Made by a program: the position numbers and the translations under genes. This document shows, in pieces, positions 40,501 to 46,990 of a stretch of 64,000 bases of DNA (positions are counted from its first letter, which is position 1; every line of letters starts with the position of its first letter). The notes below the pieces were generated by a model. The model ran no database searches. It was not told the origin of the DNA and saw nothing but the letters and a program-made list of their open reading frames with translations. The DNA comes from Symbiodinium natans. Taxonomy: Eukaryota > Sar > Dinophyceae > Suessiales > Symbiodiniaceae. The DNA is taken from NCBI GenBank assembly GCA_905221605.1, contig CAJNDS010002557.1, positions 739,001-803,000 on the forward strand, read 5' to 3'.

Positions 40501-40588
40501 TCGAATCAATGGCACGCCGAGCACCAGTTGGGCTCATAACCCCTTGGTCCTCGTGAGGATCAGGGGCGGAGGGCGCAGGAGCGGCCAT
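34592..40588 (-). CDS. gag: Copia gag-protease and integrase HHCC finger
   Basis: The frame is 1998 codons from ATG 40588, which lies inside the 5' LTR. A second in-frame ATG at 40537 is inside the primer-binding site and is an equally good start. In order: a Ser/Ala-rich N-terminal region; eleven copies of an EDRGVPHGDR-type repeat (nt 38998-39598); gag core; CCCH finger C-x8-C-x5-C-x3-H (nt 37527-37590); CCHC knuckle CLLCGSTKHRARDC (nt 37455-37498); aspartic protease motif LLDSGAS (about 36970); a tandemly duplicated 25-residue unit (35367-35516); and the integrase zinc finger HLRRDH...CREC near the end. It stops at TGA 34592, just after ATGKPH. The core catalytic residues continue in another frame, so gag-protease may be functional while integrase is interrupted. 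Confidence 0.88.
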   Translation of the reverse strand: MAAPAPSAPDPHEDQGVMSPTGARRAIDSRLEGETAGPRYDRHPAGNAMPNGVLSADVVRREDMVQASPGAASLESAPWPPAMTSRTEDVGPPGTFSCDSGLRQETSSVSAGNVGPTIPHLVARASTDNHPGGSQGGTALPVPSWMSRLGDYLRQASGQVETLTTTLTRQRVLGSSGGLVVQQHEQLQQQHTTSHPSTPQHATYPAAAATMSGGFSPTGQQSGDPPLFPSSARRIMEGWARQAPLLHGPRSVGTDDASSASIPVELVQEEVRRQVEAALAGQKGRLERLQEENERLREMAFGGGGDVKGQGRGGALWNEAQRQMREQSELPEDRGVPHGDRAYSASQVLHEDRGVPHGDRAYSASQVLHEDRGVPHGDRASFATQVLHEDRGVPHGDRASFATQVLHEDRGVPHGDRASFATQVLHEDRGVPHGDRASFATHALREDRGVPHGDRASSASHALREDRGVPHGDRAYPASHALREDRGVPHGDRASFAHAPREDRGVPHGDRAYPASHALPEDRGVPHGDRVFAATSVTSGVRGALREGRQPVPSMSRAHDGPRAQRGEAGARSRSAEGHGELGNRPRNVYARGYGAKRSASASPSPSGGRGVVGERLSGGDVCGVPPFDRAFRARLEPELGIRGDYEPLKRPEGVATLGAPCEAPPGLSPPVAPGSEQQPGDVAPAAPSSPSPMDIVLTGIGQLQQMLLKKGDGLDVDKASPNFPMLPDYTPESGAIDFQDWLYLVEQQVSAMAASAGEWWKQVMGSALEAYQEYQALSPIKRLGVKARLSEELQDGKYQKLAKKVAALLLAALPTGVRDELVAYRVQGTHQILFRLMAVYQPGGAQDRAQLLKQLEVSESPGTATDAVVALRRWYRLYQRALDLGVSLPDESVQVKSLGVLTKKVAETNQDFRFKVSLAKAELQIDTRPTSENVLKYFQHLLAECEQLGATGRKATPSQASEAPGPKLKGMQQQPSDAGNTTQRPKAKASPPPTNPTKPCSWFTTDDGCRNGKNCSFRHSWEGLQRAERCLLCGSTKHRARDCPTKKVSPTDKPAPKPRLAKQQAAAATPTTGAASSEGPSLSSGPSVPAGDATREQPSSLTPSTSNKIDTEQVAAMLSETNKMLKALTSTQAQGSGTGSASSAPSDPLGVIQRQLEDLRRLRMLVVLPERVGNEDFRVKMDVYERLLQTEPEAVEKDSEEKMALLDSGASHAFRVAVDDREVEQGKLVKVALANDDHVVLSQNAGGTLLSSPSTNPSGGGTILPMGQLVQLLGCTVRWSPTRLEVRHPIHGKLRVKVNHFCPELTEVSALQLIKELEEKRVGEFTKTLEDMERQLKEIELSGCGDRGWEQHLMDLVETGARTSFCGFIQKVPYLQGVTPEAFATIPEEFPVTNKEGWRLLKGMPWSRRKRRSMFLSNNWLVHLFSGDKRKKGLASSSEWKASLHRDDVLVEVDLNLSSHFDMLKKDGIFKLLLWGAARGKIKALFGGPPRRTFPFTGNETMLSSQHVREVQLVARAMILWSVASEGRRILWREGSLETPGPGVGWLLEHPRVESRKVPGLEQGDNKESDLEEQERLAKEWFDLGKFSHRECRMLLEEMNFKKNLRASSRGEQEGSVVLGAYAHGGNRGVTTEALQRPWLTKYLNMFMRWNVETQLHEDCSWSALLVMETNEVPRHRDVRNARDSNNYLIGLGDDDPGREVSSGLWLEGDLDGQNGLGDDDPGREVSSGLWLEGDLDGQKFGGGGRCVERSCPFSGFEQLKGCLVEISGRMTRFNPKQHHAYVGKDQTQKELLVAAYTPLGLDKLPDEKVGKLRCLGFPIRSTLEWDEGPALHGRDQVREAQEELESEDEEEANGRVPCYDLFGTTMWKTFARMYTMDEVKCDLENLGPTTLGTNLNLWSLEGEDGHGLKAGTRTSRWPTGMISSVCDALCAWPGFATREHALTSMVRRLGRRDGEEGEGKLAKFSLEEWRIHLRRDHLPYRKDCRECIQRATGKPH
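35367..35516 (-). repeat. 75-bp tandem duplication inside the gag-pol frame
   Basis: Two adjacent 75-bp units (35367-35441 and 35442-35516) encode two identical 25-residue stretches containing GLGDDDPGREVSSGLWLEG. The multiple of three keeps the frame. Probably a replication-slippage event. Confidence 0.9.
37455..37590 (-). other. CCCH and CCHC zinc fingers of gag
   Basis: CSWFTTDDGCRNGKNCSFRH fits C-x8-C-x5-C-x3-H, and CLLCGSTKHRARDC fits C-x2-C-x4-H-x4-C. The second is the classic nucleocapsid knuckle. The first is an added RNA-binding type finger not present in typical copia gag. Confidence 0.85.
38998..39598 (-). repeat. Eleven tandem 57-bp gag repeats
   Basis: Each unit encodes EDRGVPHGDR followed by a variable 7-9 residue piece such as AYSASQVLH or ASFATQVLH. 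The conserved half hardly varies, while the linker varies by position. Frame is kept throughout. The repeats are part of the gag protein, not a CRISPR array. Confidence 0.93.
40527..40541 (-). promoter_or_regulatory. Primer-binding site, complementary to the initiator tRNA-Met anticodon arm
   Basis: Directly after the 5' LTR the minus strand reads GGTTATGAGCCCAAC (plus strand GTTGGGCTCATAACC). The plus-strand form matches the anticodon stem-loop of initiator tRNA-Met, including loop CTCATAA. Drosophila copia and yeast Ty5 are known to prime from the anticodon region of a half initiator tRNA, so the same mode is likely here. Confidence 0.75.
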
Positions 40589-40944
40589 CGAAAAGAGGGA
40601 TCTAAGGGAAACCAGGACTACACCCAGAAAGCCCCAGCTTCAACCAAACCCTCAAGACGGAAAAAACCCTGGACGGGGACCACCGGGCTAGGGGGGGTCC
40701 GGAAGAGGCTAGACCAGCCTAAGCTAGAGGAACCACCCGGGAAACACCCCCCAAAACCCTCACACCCCAATCCAGGCACGCACTTTTTCATGCTTGAGCC
40801 AAAATCCAGTCGCAATGCTTACATATGCGGAGCTCTGCTCTCGCCTGTGCCGAAGCAATGCTTACATATGCAGAACATCCTGCACACAAAGGCATGGTGC
40901 CCTTCTCCACTTCAGCCTTCTCAGAGGCTTCCCTTATCCCAACA
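40542..40944 (-). repeat. 5' LTR (403 bp)
   Basis: Partner of 30385-30787. It carries the same 17-bp direct repeat and should hold the promoter. The longest gag frame begins 47 bp before its inner end. Confidence 0.93.
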
Positions 40945-40949
40945 GGTTT
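40945..40949. repeat. Target-site duplication GGTTT, right
   Basis: Exact copy of 30380-30384, immediately next to the 5' LTR. Confidence 0.8.
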
Positions 40950-41045
40950 ATAGGGACCTTCTGAACTCACCAACGCCTGAAATCCTTAACCCGAAGACTC
41001 CCTGACCCGAAGCTCAAGAAGCCTGAGGCCCTAGAAGCCGAAAAT

Positions 41046-41526
41046 CACCCTAAACCCTAAACCCTAAAATTCTGAACCTTGAAGTCCACAAGTCGGAAAC
41101 TCTGAAACCCCAAACCCTGAACCGACCCCCGAACCTGAACCCTAACCCCCACCCTCCCCCCCAACACAAAACCCTAAACCCTAAACCCTAAACCCTGAAC
41201 CCTGAACCCTGAACCCTGAACCCTAAACCCTAAACCCAAAACCAAGAATAGTAAAGAACATAAGAAAGCAAGAATTGAATAGATACCTTTGTATATATCC
41301 CATGCCTTGAGTCAAGTGCAGGTTGCTGGCTGATGCAGATGGCTCAACACCGGGTTTCTACCAGATTTAGAGTTCTTGGTTTGGGGCCGTGAGGCTTCAT
41401 CTACATACCCCTGAACCCTTATACCTCTTTGGGTTGGTACACCTTGCTCCACGACAACGAAGATGACCCTAAACCCTAAACCCTAAACCCTAAACCCTAA
41501 ACCCTAAACCCTAAACCCTAAACCCT
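41046..41526 (-). repeat. CCCTAAA/CCCTGAA arrays
   Basis: Short CCCTAAA at 41046-41068, mixed CCCTAAA and CCCTGAA at 41168-41240, and nine CCCTAAA at 41467-41526. No gene lies between them. Confidence 0.9.
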
Positions 41527-41654
41527 CCCATACTTGATGCACCGTAAATTCCCGAAGCTCGAATGCCAGGCTTCAGTTCCCAGGGCTGAGGTCTTCACTG
41601 TATGCGCCGGGAGCTTGGATTTGGGTTCGGCGGGGCGTTTTTAGGGATTTTCAG

Positions 41655-42104
41655 TGTTTAGGGTTTAGGGTTTAGGGTTTAGGGTGTAGGGTGTAGGGTT
41701 TAGGGTTTAGGCTTCAGGGTGGTAGGGCCTTGTTCAGCACTTTGAAGATGTCTAGGGCTCTTGAATTCCGAGGCTCCTGGGCCCTAAGTCCTCAAATTGC
41801 TTTGTGGCTGGGCAGGGGGGGTGGGGTTAAGGGCTGAGACTCTGCTTAGACCAAATGCCTTTGAACTCTTGAACTATATAGGGTTCACAGGGTTTAGGGT
41901 TTAGGGTTTAGGGCTTGTGGGCATGTGGGGGTTCAGAATTATCGGGCTTCTGGGGGTTTATGGGGATCAGGATCCTCTAACTCGCGGGTTTCAGCCGCTA
42001 TGGCGTTTAGGGGGTAGGGCCTCAACCGTGACACCTCGGTGGGCTCCGGGGCTTAGGACCCTTCGACCCGAAACCCTAAACCCTAAACCCTAAACCCTAA
42101 ACCC
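41655..42104. repeat. TTTAGGG arrays and a short CCCTAAA array
   Basis: TTTAGGG with GTGTAGG variants at 41655-41712, three copies at about 41890-41912, CCCTAAA at 42068-42104. Confidence 0.85.
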
Positions 42105-42493
42105 CTTAGTTACAAAAGGCCACCGGGTCGTACTTTGCGGCGCTGGCCGGCTATGGCGCAGGCTTGGGCAGTTTGCGGCTAGAATGTTTGGTTTCTGGGG
42201 GTTAGGGTTTAGGGATTAGGGTTTAGGGTTTAGGGTTTTTCTTTTTTTGTGTTGAGGAGTTCTAGGCCGAGCTTGGGGTGATATATAGTTTGGGGTTTAG
42301 GGCTTGCTGTAGCGTTTCTAGGGATTTTGGCTTTTGGTTTTGGTTGTGCTCGTTTTTCTTTTCCCAGTAGTTCACATGGTGGTTTAGCATGTGTTTTTTT
42401 TGTTGCTTTTCGTAGATTTTTTTGAGAGGGTGCGGCTGTTCGGACATTCAAGGTCATAAGCTGCCGTGGCTTCCCACTCAGAGGCTTTCCTAT
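42105..42493. other. No supported gene
   Basis: T-rich sequence with a few telomere-like heptamers (about 42200-42236). Short minus-strand frames here are Lys-rich translations of T tracts and are not credible. Confidence 0.5.
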
Positions 42494-43074
42494 GTTAGGG
42501 TTCAGGGTTTAGGGTTCAGGGTTTAGGGTTTAGGGTTTAGGGTTTAGGGTTTAGGGTTTAGGGTTTAGGGTTTAGGGTTTAGGGTTTAGGGTTTAGGGTT
42601 TAGGGCCCCCTCTGTTGGCCGCGAGTGCGGCCCATTGAGTAAGGTCAGACTTGTTTGGCGGCAGGGTCGGGAAAGCGATGACCCTAAGCCCTGAACCGTA
42701 AACCCTAAACCCTCAAGCCCCTTGTAACTTGAAATTATTGAGACAAAATCCGAGAAAAGGAAACTCCTTGAAACTCCTCGAAACTTTCCTCGAAACTTCC
42801 CCGGACCTGAGCCCGTAGTAATTTCAATAAACCCGAAACCCTAAACCCTAAACCCCAAACCCGAAGGGATGTCCGGAGTGAAAGCAGCATCGGTAGCAAG
42901 CCCGAGACGAAATTCCAGCGAACCACGGAACTCTTCACAAGTCTCCCAGGAGTCCTATTCCCCCCTCTCTGCTAGGGTTTAGGGTTTAGGGTTTAGGGTT
43001 TAGGGTTTAGGGCTTAGGGTCTAAACCCTACACCCCACATTGAACCCTAAGCCCTAAGCCCTAAACCCTAAACC
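42494..43074. repeat. Long TTTAGGG array and neighbouring head-to-head arrays
   Basis: About 16 TTTAGGG copies at 42494-42604. At 42970-43074 a TTTAGGG array runs directly into a CCCTAAA array, so the two strands meet within about 10 bp. Confidence 0.9.
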
Positions 43075-43202
43075 CTATTGTGCCTGGTTAATACGTACCA
43101 TGAGCCTCCAAAGCAGGCTTCGGCCTGATGCGTGTGGAGTGCTACCAGACAGCCTTGCACAAGCTCTCGGCGGCTCAACCGTGGCTGCCCGGGCCCTCAC
43201 TT

Positions 43203-43530
43203 GGGTTTAGGGTTTAGGGTTTAGGGTTAAGGGTTTGGGTTTAGGATTTAGGGCTTAGGGTTTAGGTTTCGGGTTTCTAAGGGCTTAGGGTTTAGGGCTT
43301 AGGGCTTAGGGCTTAGGGCTTAGGGCTTAGGGCTTAGGGTTTGGTCCTAGATACTCTCTTGGTGCTGCGTTGCCGTCTGAGAAGCAGCTACCACGGAAGT
43401 GCCTCAAGCTTGGCCGGCTCCTAAACCCTAAACCCTAAACCCAGGCCCTAAACCCTAAACCCTAAACCCTACACCCTACACCCTACACCCTACACCCTAC
43501 ACCCTACACCCCAAACCCTAAACCCTAAAC
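43203..43530. repeat. GGGCTTA and CCCTACA variant arrays
   Basis: TTTAGGG passing into about eight uniform GGGCTTA units (43284-43338), then CCCTAAA passing into about six CCCTACA units (43468-43510). Each variant is locally uniform. Confidence 0.9.
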
Positions 43531-43584
43531 GGCCCTCGAGCTTGCTCCCCCAGCTACGCATGGCACTGCAACACAATAATCATC

Positions 43585-43689
43585 GCTTGGGATGCTTCCC
43601 CTTATACTAACAGTCTTAGTACGGAGTATAGTACCCCCCCCCTATTAGAATCCCTATTAAGGACTGTTAGTATAAGGGGGAGCATCCCA
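43585..43689. mobile_element. MITE-like hairpin element, family 2
   Basis: Terminal inverted repeats of 28 bp (43588-43615 and 43662-43689), 27 of 28 matching, outer sequence TGGGATGC. A 7-bp direct repeat AATCATC flanks it at 43578 and 43690, consistent with a target duplication if the element includes three extra left bases. It is about 105 bp with a C-run in the loop and no coding capacity. Confidence 0.75.
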
Positions 43690-43709
43690 AATCATCACAG
43701 TCACCATTG

Positions 43710-43981
43710 AATAGGGTTTAGGGTTTAGGGTTTAGGGTTTAGGGTTTAGGGTTTAGGGTTTAGGGTTTAGGGTTTAGGGTTTAGGGTTTAGGGTTTAGGG
43801 CTATTAAGGATGTTTCAGGGACGTGAGGTGCACGGCTTTCAGCGGCTTCGACTGCTCTCTGGATCCTGTCAGACATCCCCTATAGTCCCGAAGCCACCCG
43901 AACTCTGAACTCGTCAACCCTAAACCCTAAACCCTAAACCCTAAACCCTAAACCCTAAGCCCTAAACCCTAAACCCTAAAC
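43710..43981. repeat. TTTAGGG array and CCCTAAA array
   Basis: About 13 TTTAGGG copies at 43710-43803, 110 bp of other sequence, then about nine CCCTAAA copies at 43917-43981. Confidence 0.9.
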
Positions 43982-44454
43982 AAGGTTCGACCCAGGAATC
44001 CAAGGCTTCAAGCCTTCCAAGCTTTTTCATCTGAGCTGCTCTCCAACCTAGCGACGCAACTGTTCGTCCACAGGTCGTAGTTAGGGTTTAGGGTTTAATG
44101 TAACGTTCCCGGCGCCATCCAGTAGTCGCCTTGTCAGAGGCTGCTGATAGCGCACGGGTTTGGGAGAGACCGCGCCGCTTCAACGGTTACAAGCAAGTAT
44201 TCGCCACTGGGTCTGACAAGGGTTCATGATCAAGGTTGTTGGCGCTCCGTCAACTGAACAGCTTGCGCGCAGCCATTTGCATACGACACGGCAATCGGTT
44301 CAGCTAATTAGTGCATTGGCGTGGCATTTACGCTTATCCGTTATCCCTGCAAGCTGGCCCAGGATATTCAATTTTCTTGCCGTAAACACTGACCCGTCTC
44401 CACACAACAAGACCTACCTGGAGTTCTCGATGGTCCCATATGGGGTAACCCTCA
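43982..44454. other. No supported gene
   Basis: About 470 bp of mixed sequence with two TTTAGGG copies near 44083. An 80-codon frame has no recognisable features. Confidence 0.5.
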
Positions 44455-44946
44455 AACCCAAGCCCTAAACTCTGAGCCCTAAACCCGAAACCCTAAACCC
44501 TATAAACCCTATAAACCCTGAACCCTAAACCCTAAACCCTAAACCCTAAACCCCAAACCCCAAGAAAGTGGCCATCTTGCTCGTGGCTTGCCTACGCTCG
44601 GGAGAACGAAGCGGCGCTATGGCAAACGCCGAGACGACCGTGCTCCTCGTGTGCATTCCCGTGCTGCAGGTGCCTACGAATTCTCTTTTAGGGTTTAGGG
44701 GTTTGGGGTTTAGGGTTTAGGGTTTAGGGGTTTAGGGTTTAGGGAACTGTGCCCAAACCCCCTAACCCAAAGCATTCCTTCGCCCAGGGAGGCTTAGACC
44801 AGAGGTGGACCCTGATAGGGCTTAGGGTTTCGCAGGGCTTCAGAGCCCCAAACCCTAAACCCTAAACCCTAAACCCTAAACCCTAAACCCTAAACCCTAA
44901 ACCCTAAACCCTAAACCCTAAACCCTAAACCCTAAACCCTAAACCC
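44455..44946. repeat. CCCTAAA, TTTAGGG and CCCTAAA arrays
   Basis: Arrays at 44455-44563, 44690-44745 and 44849-44946 in alternating orientation. The last has about 14 perfect copies. Confidence 0.9.
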
Positions 44947-45066
44947 GGAGGGAGAGGTCTACAATTTTTTTTGCTGTACTGGGGCTTCAGCAGCCAGGAA
45001 GGCAGTTCAGGGATGACCCGAAAGGATCCTGGGGCTTTGGTGTGCCGGGCTTTAAGTAGGTCTAGC

Positions 45067-45125
45067 TAGGGTTTAGGGTTTAGGGTTTAGGGTTTAGGGT
45101 TTAGGGTTTAGGGGTTAGGGTTTAG
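45067..45125 (+). repeat. TTTAGGG array
   Basis: About eight copies leading directly into a GGGGTTTT array. Confidence 0.9.
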
Positions 45126-45126
45126 G

Positions 45127-45190
45127 GGTTTTGGGGTTTTGGGGTTTTGGGGTTTTGGGGTTTTGGGGTTTTGGGGTTTTGGGGTTTAGG
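45127..45190 (+). repeat. GGGGTTTT octamer array
   Basis: Seven to eight perfect GGGGTTTT units between TTTAGGG-type sequence. The unit equals the telomere repeat of some ciliates, but here it is clearly a local derivative of TTTAGGG through TTTTGGGG intermediates. Confidence 0.9.
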
Positions 45191-45229
45191 GGTTGAGGGG
45201 TTTAGGGGTTTAGGGTAGCTTAGACTTTT

Positions 45230-46221
45230 TGTTGGTGAAGGTTTAGGGGCTCTTGGGCACTGTGAGGTTTAGGGCTTAGGGCTTTTCACGTTTTGGCCCC
45301 GTGGCCCGCGCCCAAAATCCCTAAACTCCCATCGATGTCCCTCAACCACGAACCCGTGTAGTGCAGGTGCTCCTAGGATTGACAACACGCCCCCTTGAAT
45401 GGCATGGTGCGTTTTTTCCTTGTTTTCCCTATGAAGTTCAAACCCCAAGTCTTGTTTTCCGGAAGGCCCTGACGGCTGGCAAGCTAATGCTGAGTGGCAT
45501 CAGGCGTGGCAAATCGGGTTTGGGCTTCCCTCCGCTGGACCATGGCTCCAAGCAGTTTCGGGGTTAGCGTGGCGTCAGGGTTTAGAGCCTGAGTCCTAGG
45601 TTGACTGAGCATGCGGGCGCTTGTGTTTCTAGGTCGGGAAGTTTGGCATACGGTTCGTTGATCGGAGTCTCTGAAGTCGACGGAGCTCTGCCCCATACCT
45701 CGTGTAGGGTTGGAGATCCCATATCCTTGGTCAAGCCTCTGTAGCAGGAATGGGCTTGATTTGTTTCTCAGTAGACAGCCTGTTCGTGCAGGGTCTAGGG
45801 CTCAGGGTTTCAGGTTTAGTGGGCTTCATGATGCAGGTATATAAAGCGCACGAATGGACGCCCCTGGCATTTGTGCCGGGCTTGTTGCTCTTGGCTCGCT
45901 TCACACCTCGGCACCTCGGAGCGGCAAATAAAACGCAGGATCTTTGAAATGCCAGTGGGGTTTCGGAGGTCTCGTTTGAGGTTTGGGGCGTGGAACACCT
46001 AAACGGGCACCCCAAAACACAAGCATTTTGGTGTTCCTGTGCCAACAAGCGTTTGAGGTCTGCGAGTGCCGGGGTCTAGGAACATGCCCAACCCAGTAGC
46101 TATGGCCCCTGTTGCGGCAGGATTCGGATGCTTTTCGTGGCTTTCAGAAATTTCAGGCCATTTAGGGTTTGGGCAAACCCTATAAAGCATCGAACCGAAC
46201 TTGCGGGTGGCGCGGTTCGGG
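45230..46221. other. About 1 kb without a supported gene
   Basis: Mixed sequence. Several 60-105 codon frames occur on both strands, but none has a recognisable domain or consistent codon use. Confidence 0.5.
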
Positions 46222-46330
46222 GTATTAATGGGGTCGGAATAATACTAGCACTATCGCCTTATGGTCCCTGTATAAATATATCATAGTAGCCCCCAAAACC
46301 CTGTTCGAATGATTAAGGCCCCTATAGTAG
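46222..46330. mobile_element. MITE-like element, family 1 (copy 2)
   Basis: Starts near GGGGTCGGAATAATAC and ends GATTAAGGCCCCTATAGTAG. The ends are imperfect inverted repeats. It shares 'CCTTATGGTCCCTGTATA' with the copy at 54.3 kb. A further partial end of the family (GATTAAGGCCCCTAGGG) lies at 46521-46551. Confidence 0.75.
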
Positions 46331-46345
46331 CCCTAAGCTCTTAAC

Positions 46346-46482
46346 CCTCAACCCTGGACCCTAAACCCTAAACCCTAAACCCTAAACCCTAAACCCTAAA
46401 CCCTAAACCCTAAACCCTAAACCCTAAACCCTAAACCCTAAACCCTAAACCCTAAACCCTAAACCCTAAACCCTAAACCCTA

Positions 46483-46521
<39 letters not shown>
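46346..46521 (-). repeat. Long CCCTAAA array ending in a 37-base C run
   Basis: About 20 perfect CCCTAAA copies (46346-46484) pass directly into poly-C (46485-46521), which joins the remnant of a family 1 MITE. Confidence 0.92.
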
Positions 46522-46523
<2 letters not shown>

Positions 46524-46639
46524 ACCCTATTCTAATGATTAAGGCCCCTAGGGTGCCCAGGCGTGGCTCTTGAAGCTTGCCAGGGCTTCAGTTGCTTAGG
46601 GCCCTCGGAAATGTTACAGTCTGTGGAGTTTGGGATTAG

Positions 46640-46990
46640 AACCCAAGCCCTAACCCTAAACCCGAAACCCCAAACCCCAAACCCTAAACCCTGAGCCTAA
46701 AACCTTAAAACCTTAAAGCCTAGACCCTAAACCCCAAACCCGAAACCCCAAACCCTAAAACCCCAAACCCTAAACCCTGAACCGCGTCTAACGTTCTTCG
46801 CGACCTCGGGGGGGCACCACGGAAGCCCCAGAGGTCTCCATCCGTCGAAATCGGGGCAGAAGGCTGCAGAGGCGTTCCATGTGGCTGGGCCGCCATTTTG
46901 GGGGTGGCGTAGGGTTTAGGGTTTAGGTTTTTAGGTTTTCAGGGAATAAGGTTTTTAGGTTTTGGATTGAGGGTTCAGGGATTCGGGGTT
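46640..46990. repeat. Degenerate CCCTAAA/CCCCAAA and TTTAGGG-like sequence
   Basis: Imperfect units at 46640-46782 and loose G/T-rich sequence from 46910. This is older and more diverged than the neighbouring arrays. Confidence 0.75.

Larger units (their letters stand above)
30385..40944 (-). mobile_element. Ty1/copia LTR retrotransposon, about 10.56 kb
   Basis: The element has 403-bp LTRs with about one mismatch, a 5-bp target duplication, a primer-binding site next to the 5' LTR, a purine tract next to the 3' LTR, and gag-protease-integrase-RT-RNase H in copia order on the minus strand. The nearly identical LTRs indicate a recent insertion. Coding is split into two frames, with the break inside integrase. 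A long gag, CCCH plus CCHC fingers, and a membrane and Cys-rich extension after RNase H make it longer than typical 5-kb copia elements. Confidence 0.93.

Noticed and set aside
40527-40543. Fragment of an initiator tRNA gene
   Set aside because: Only the anticodon arm is present, and it sits exactly at the primer-binding position of the retrotransposon.
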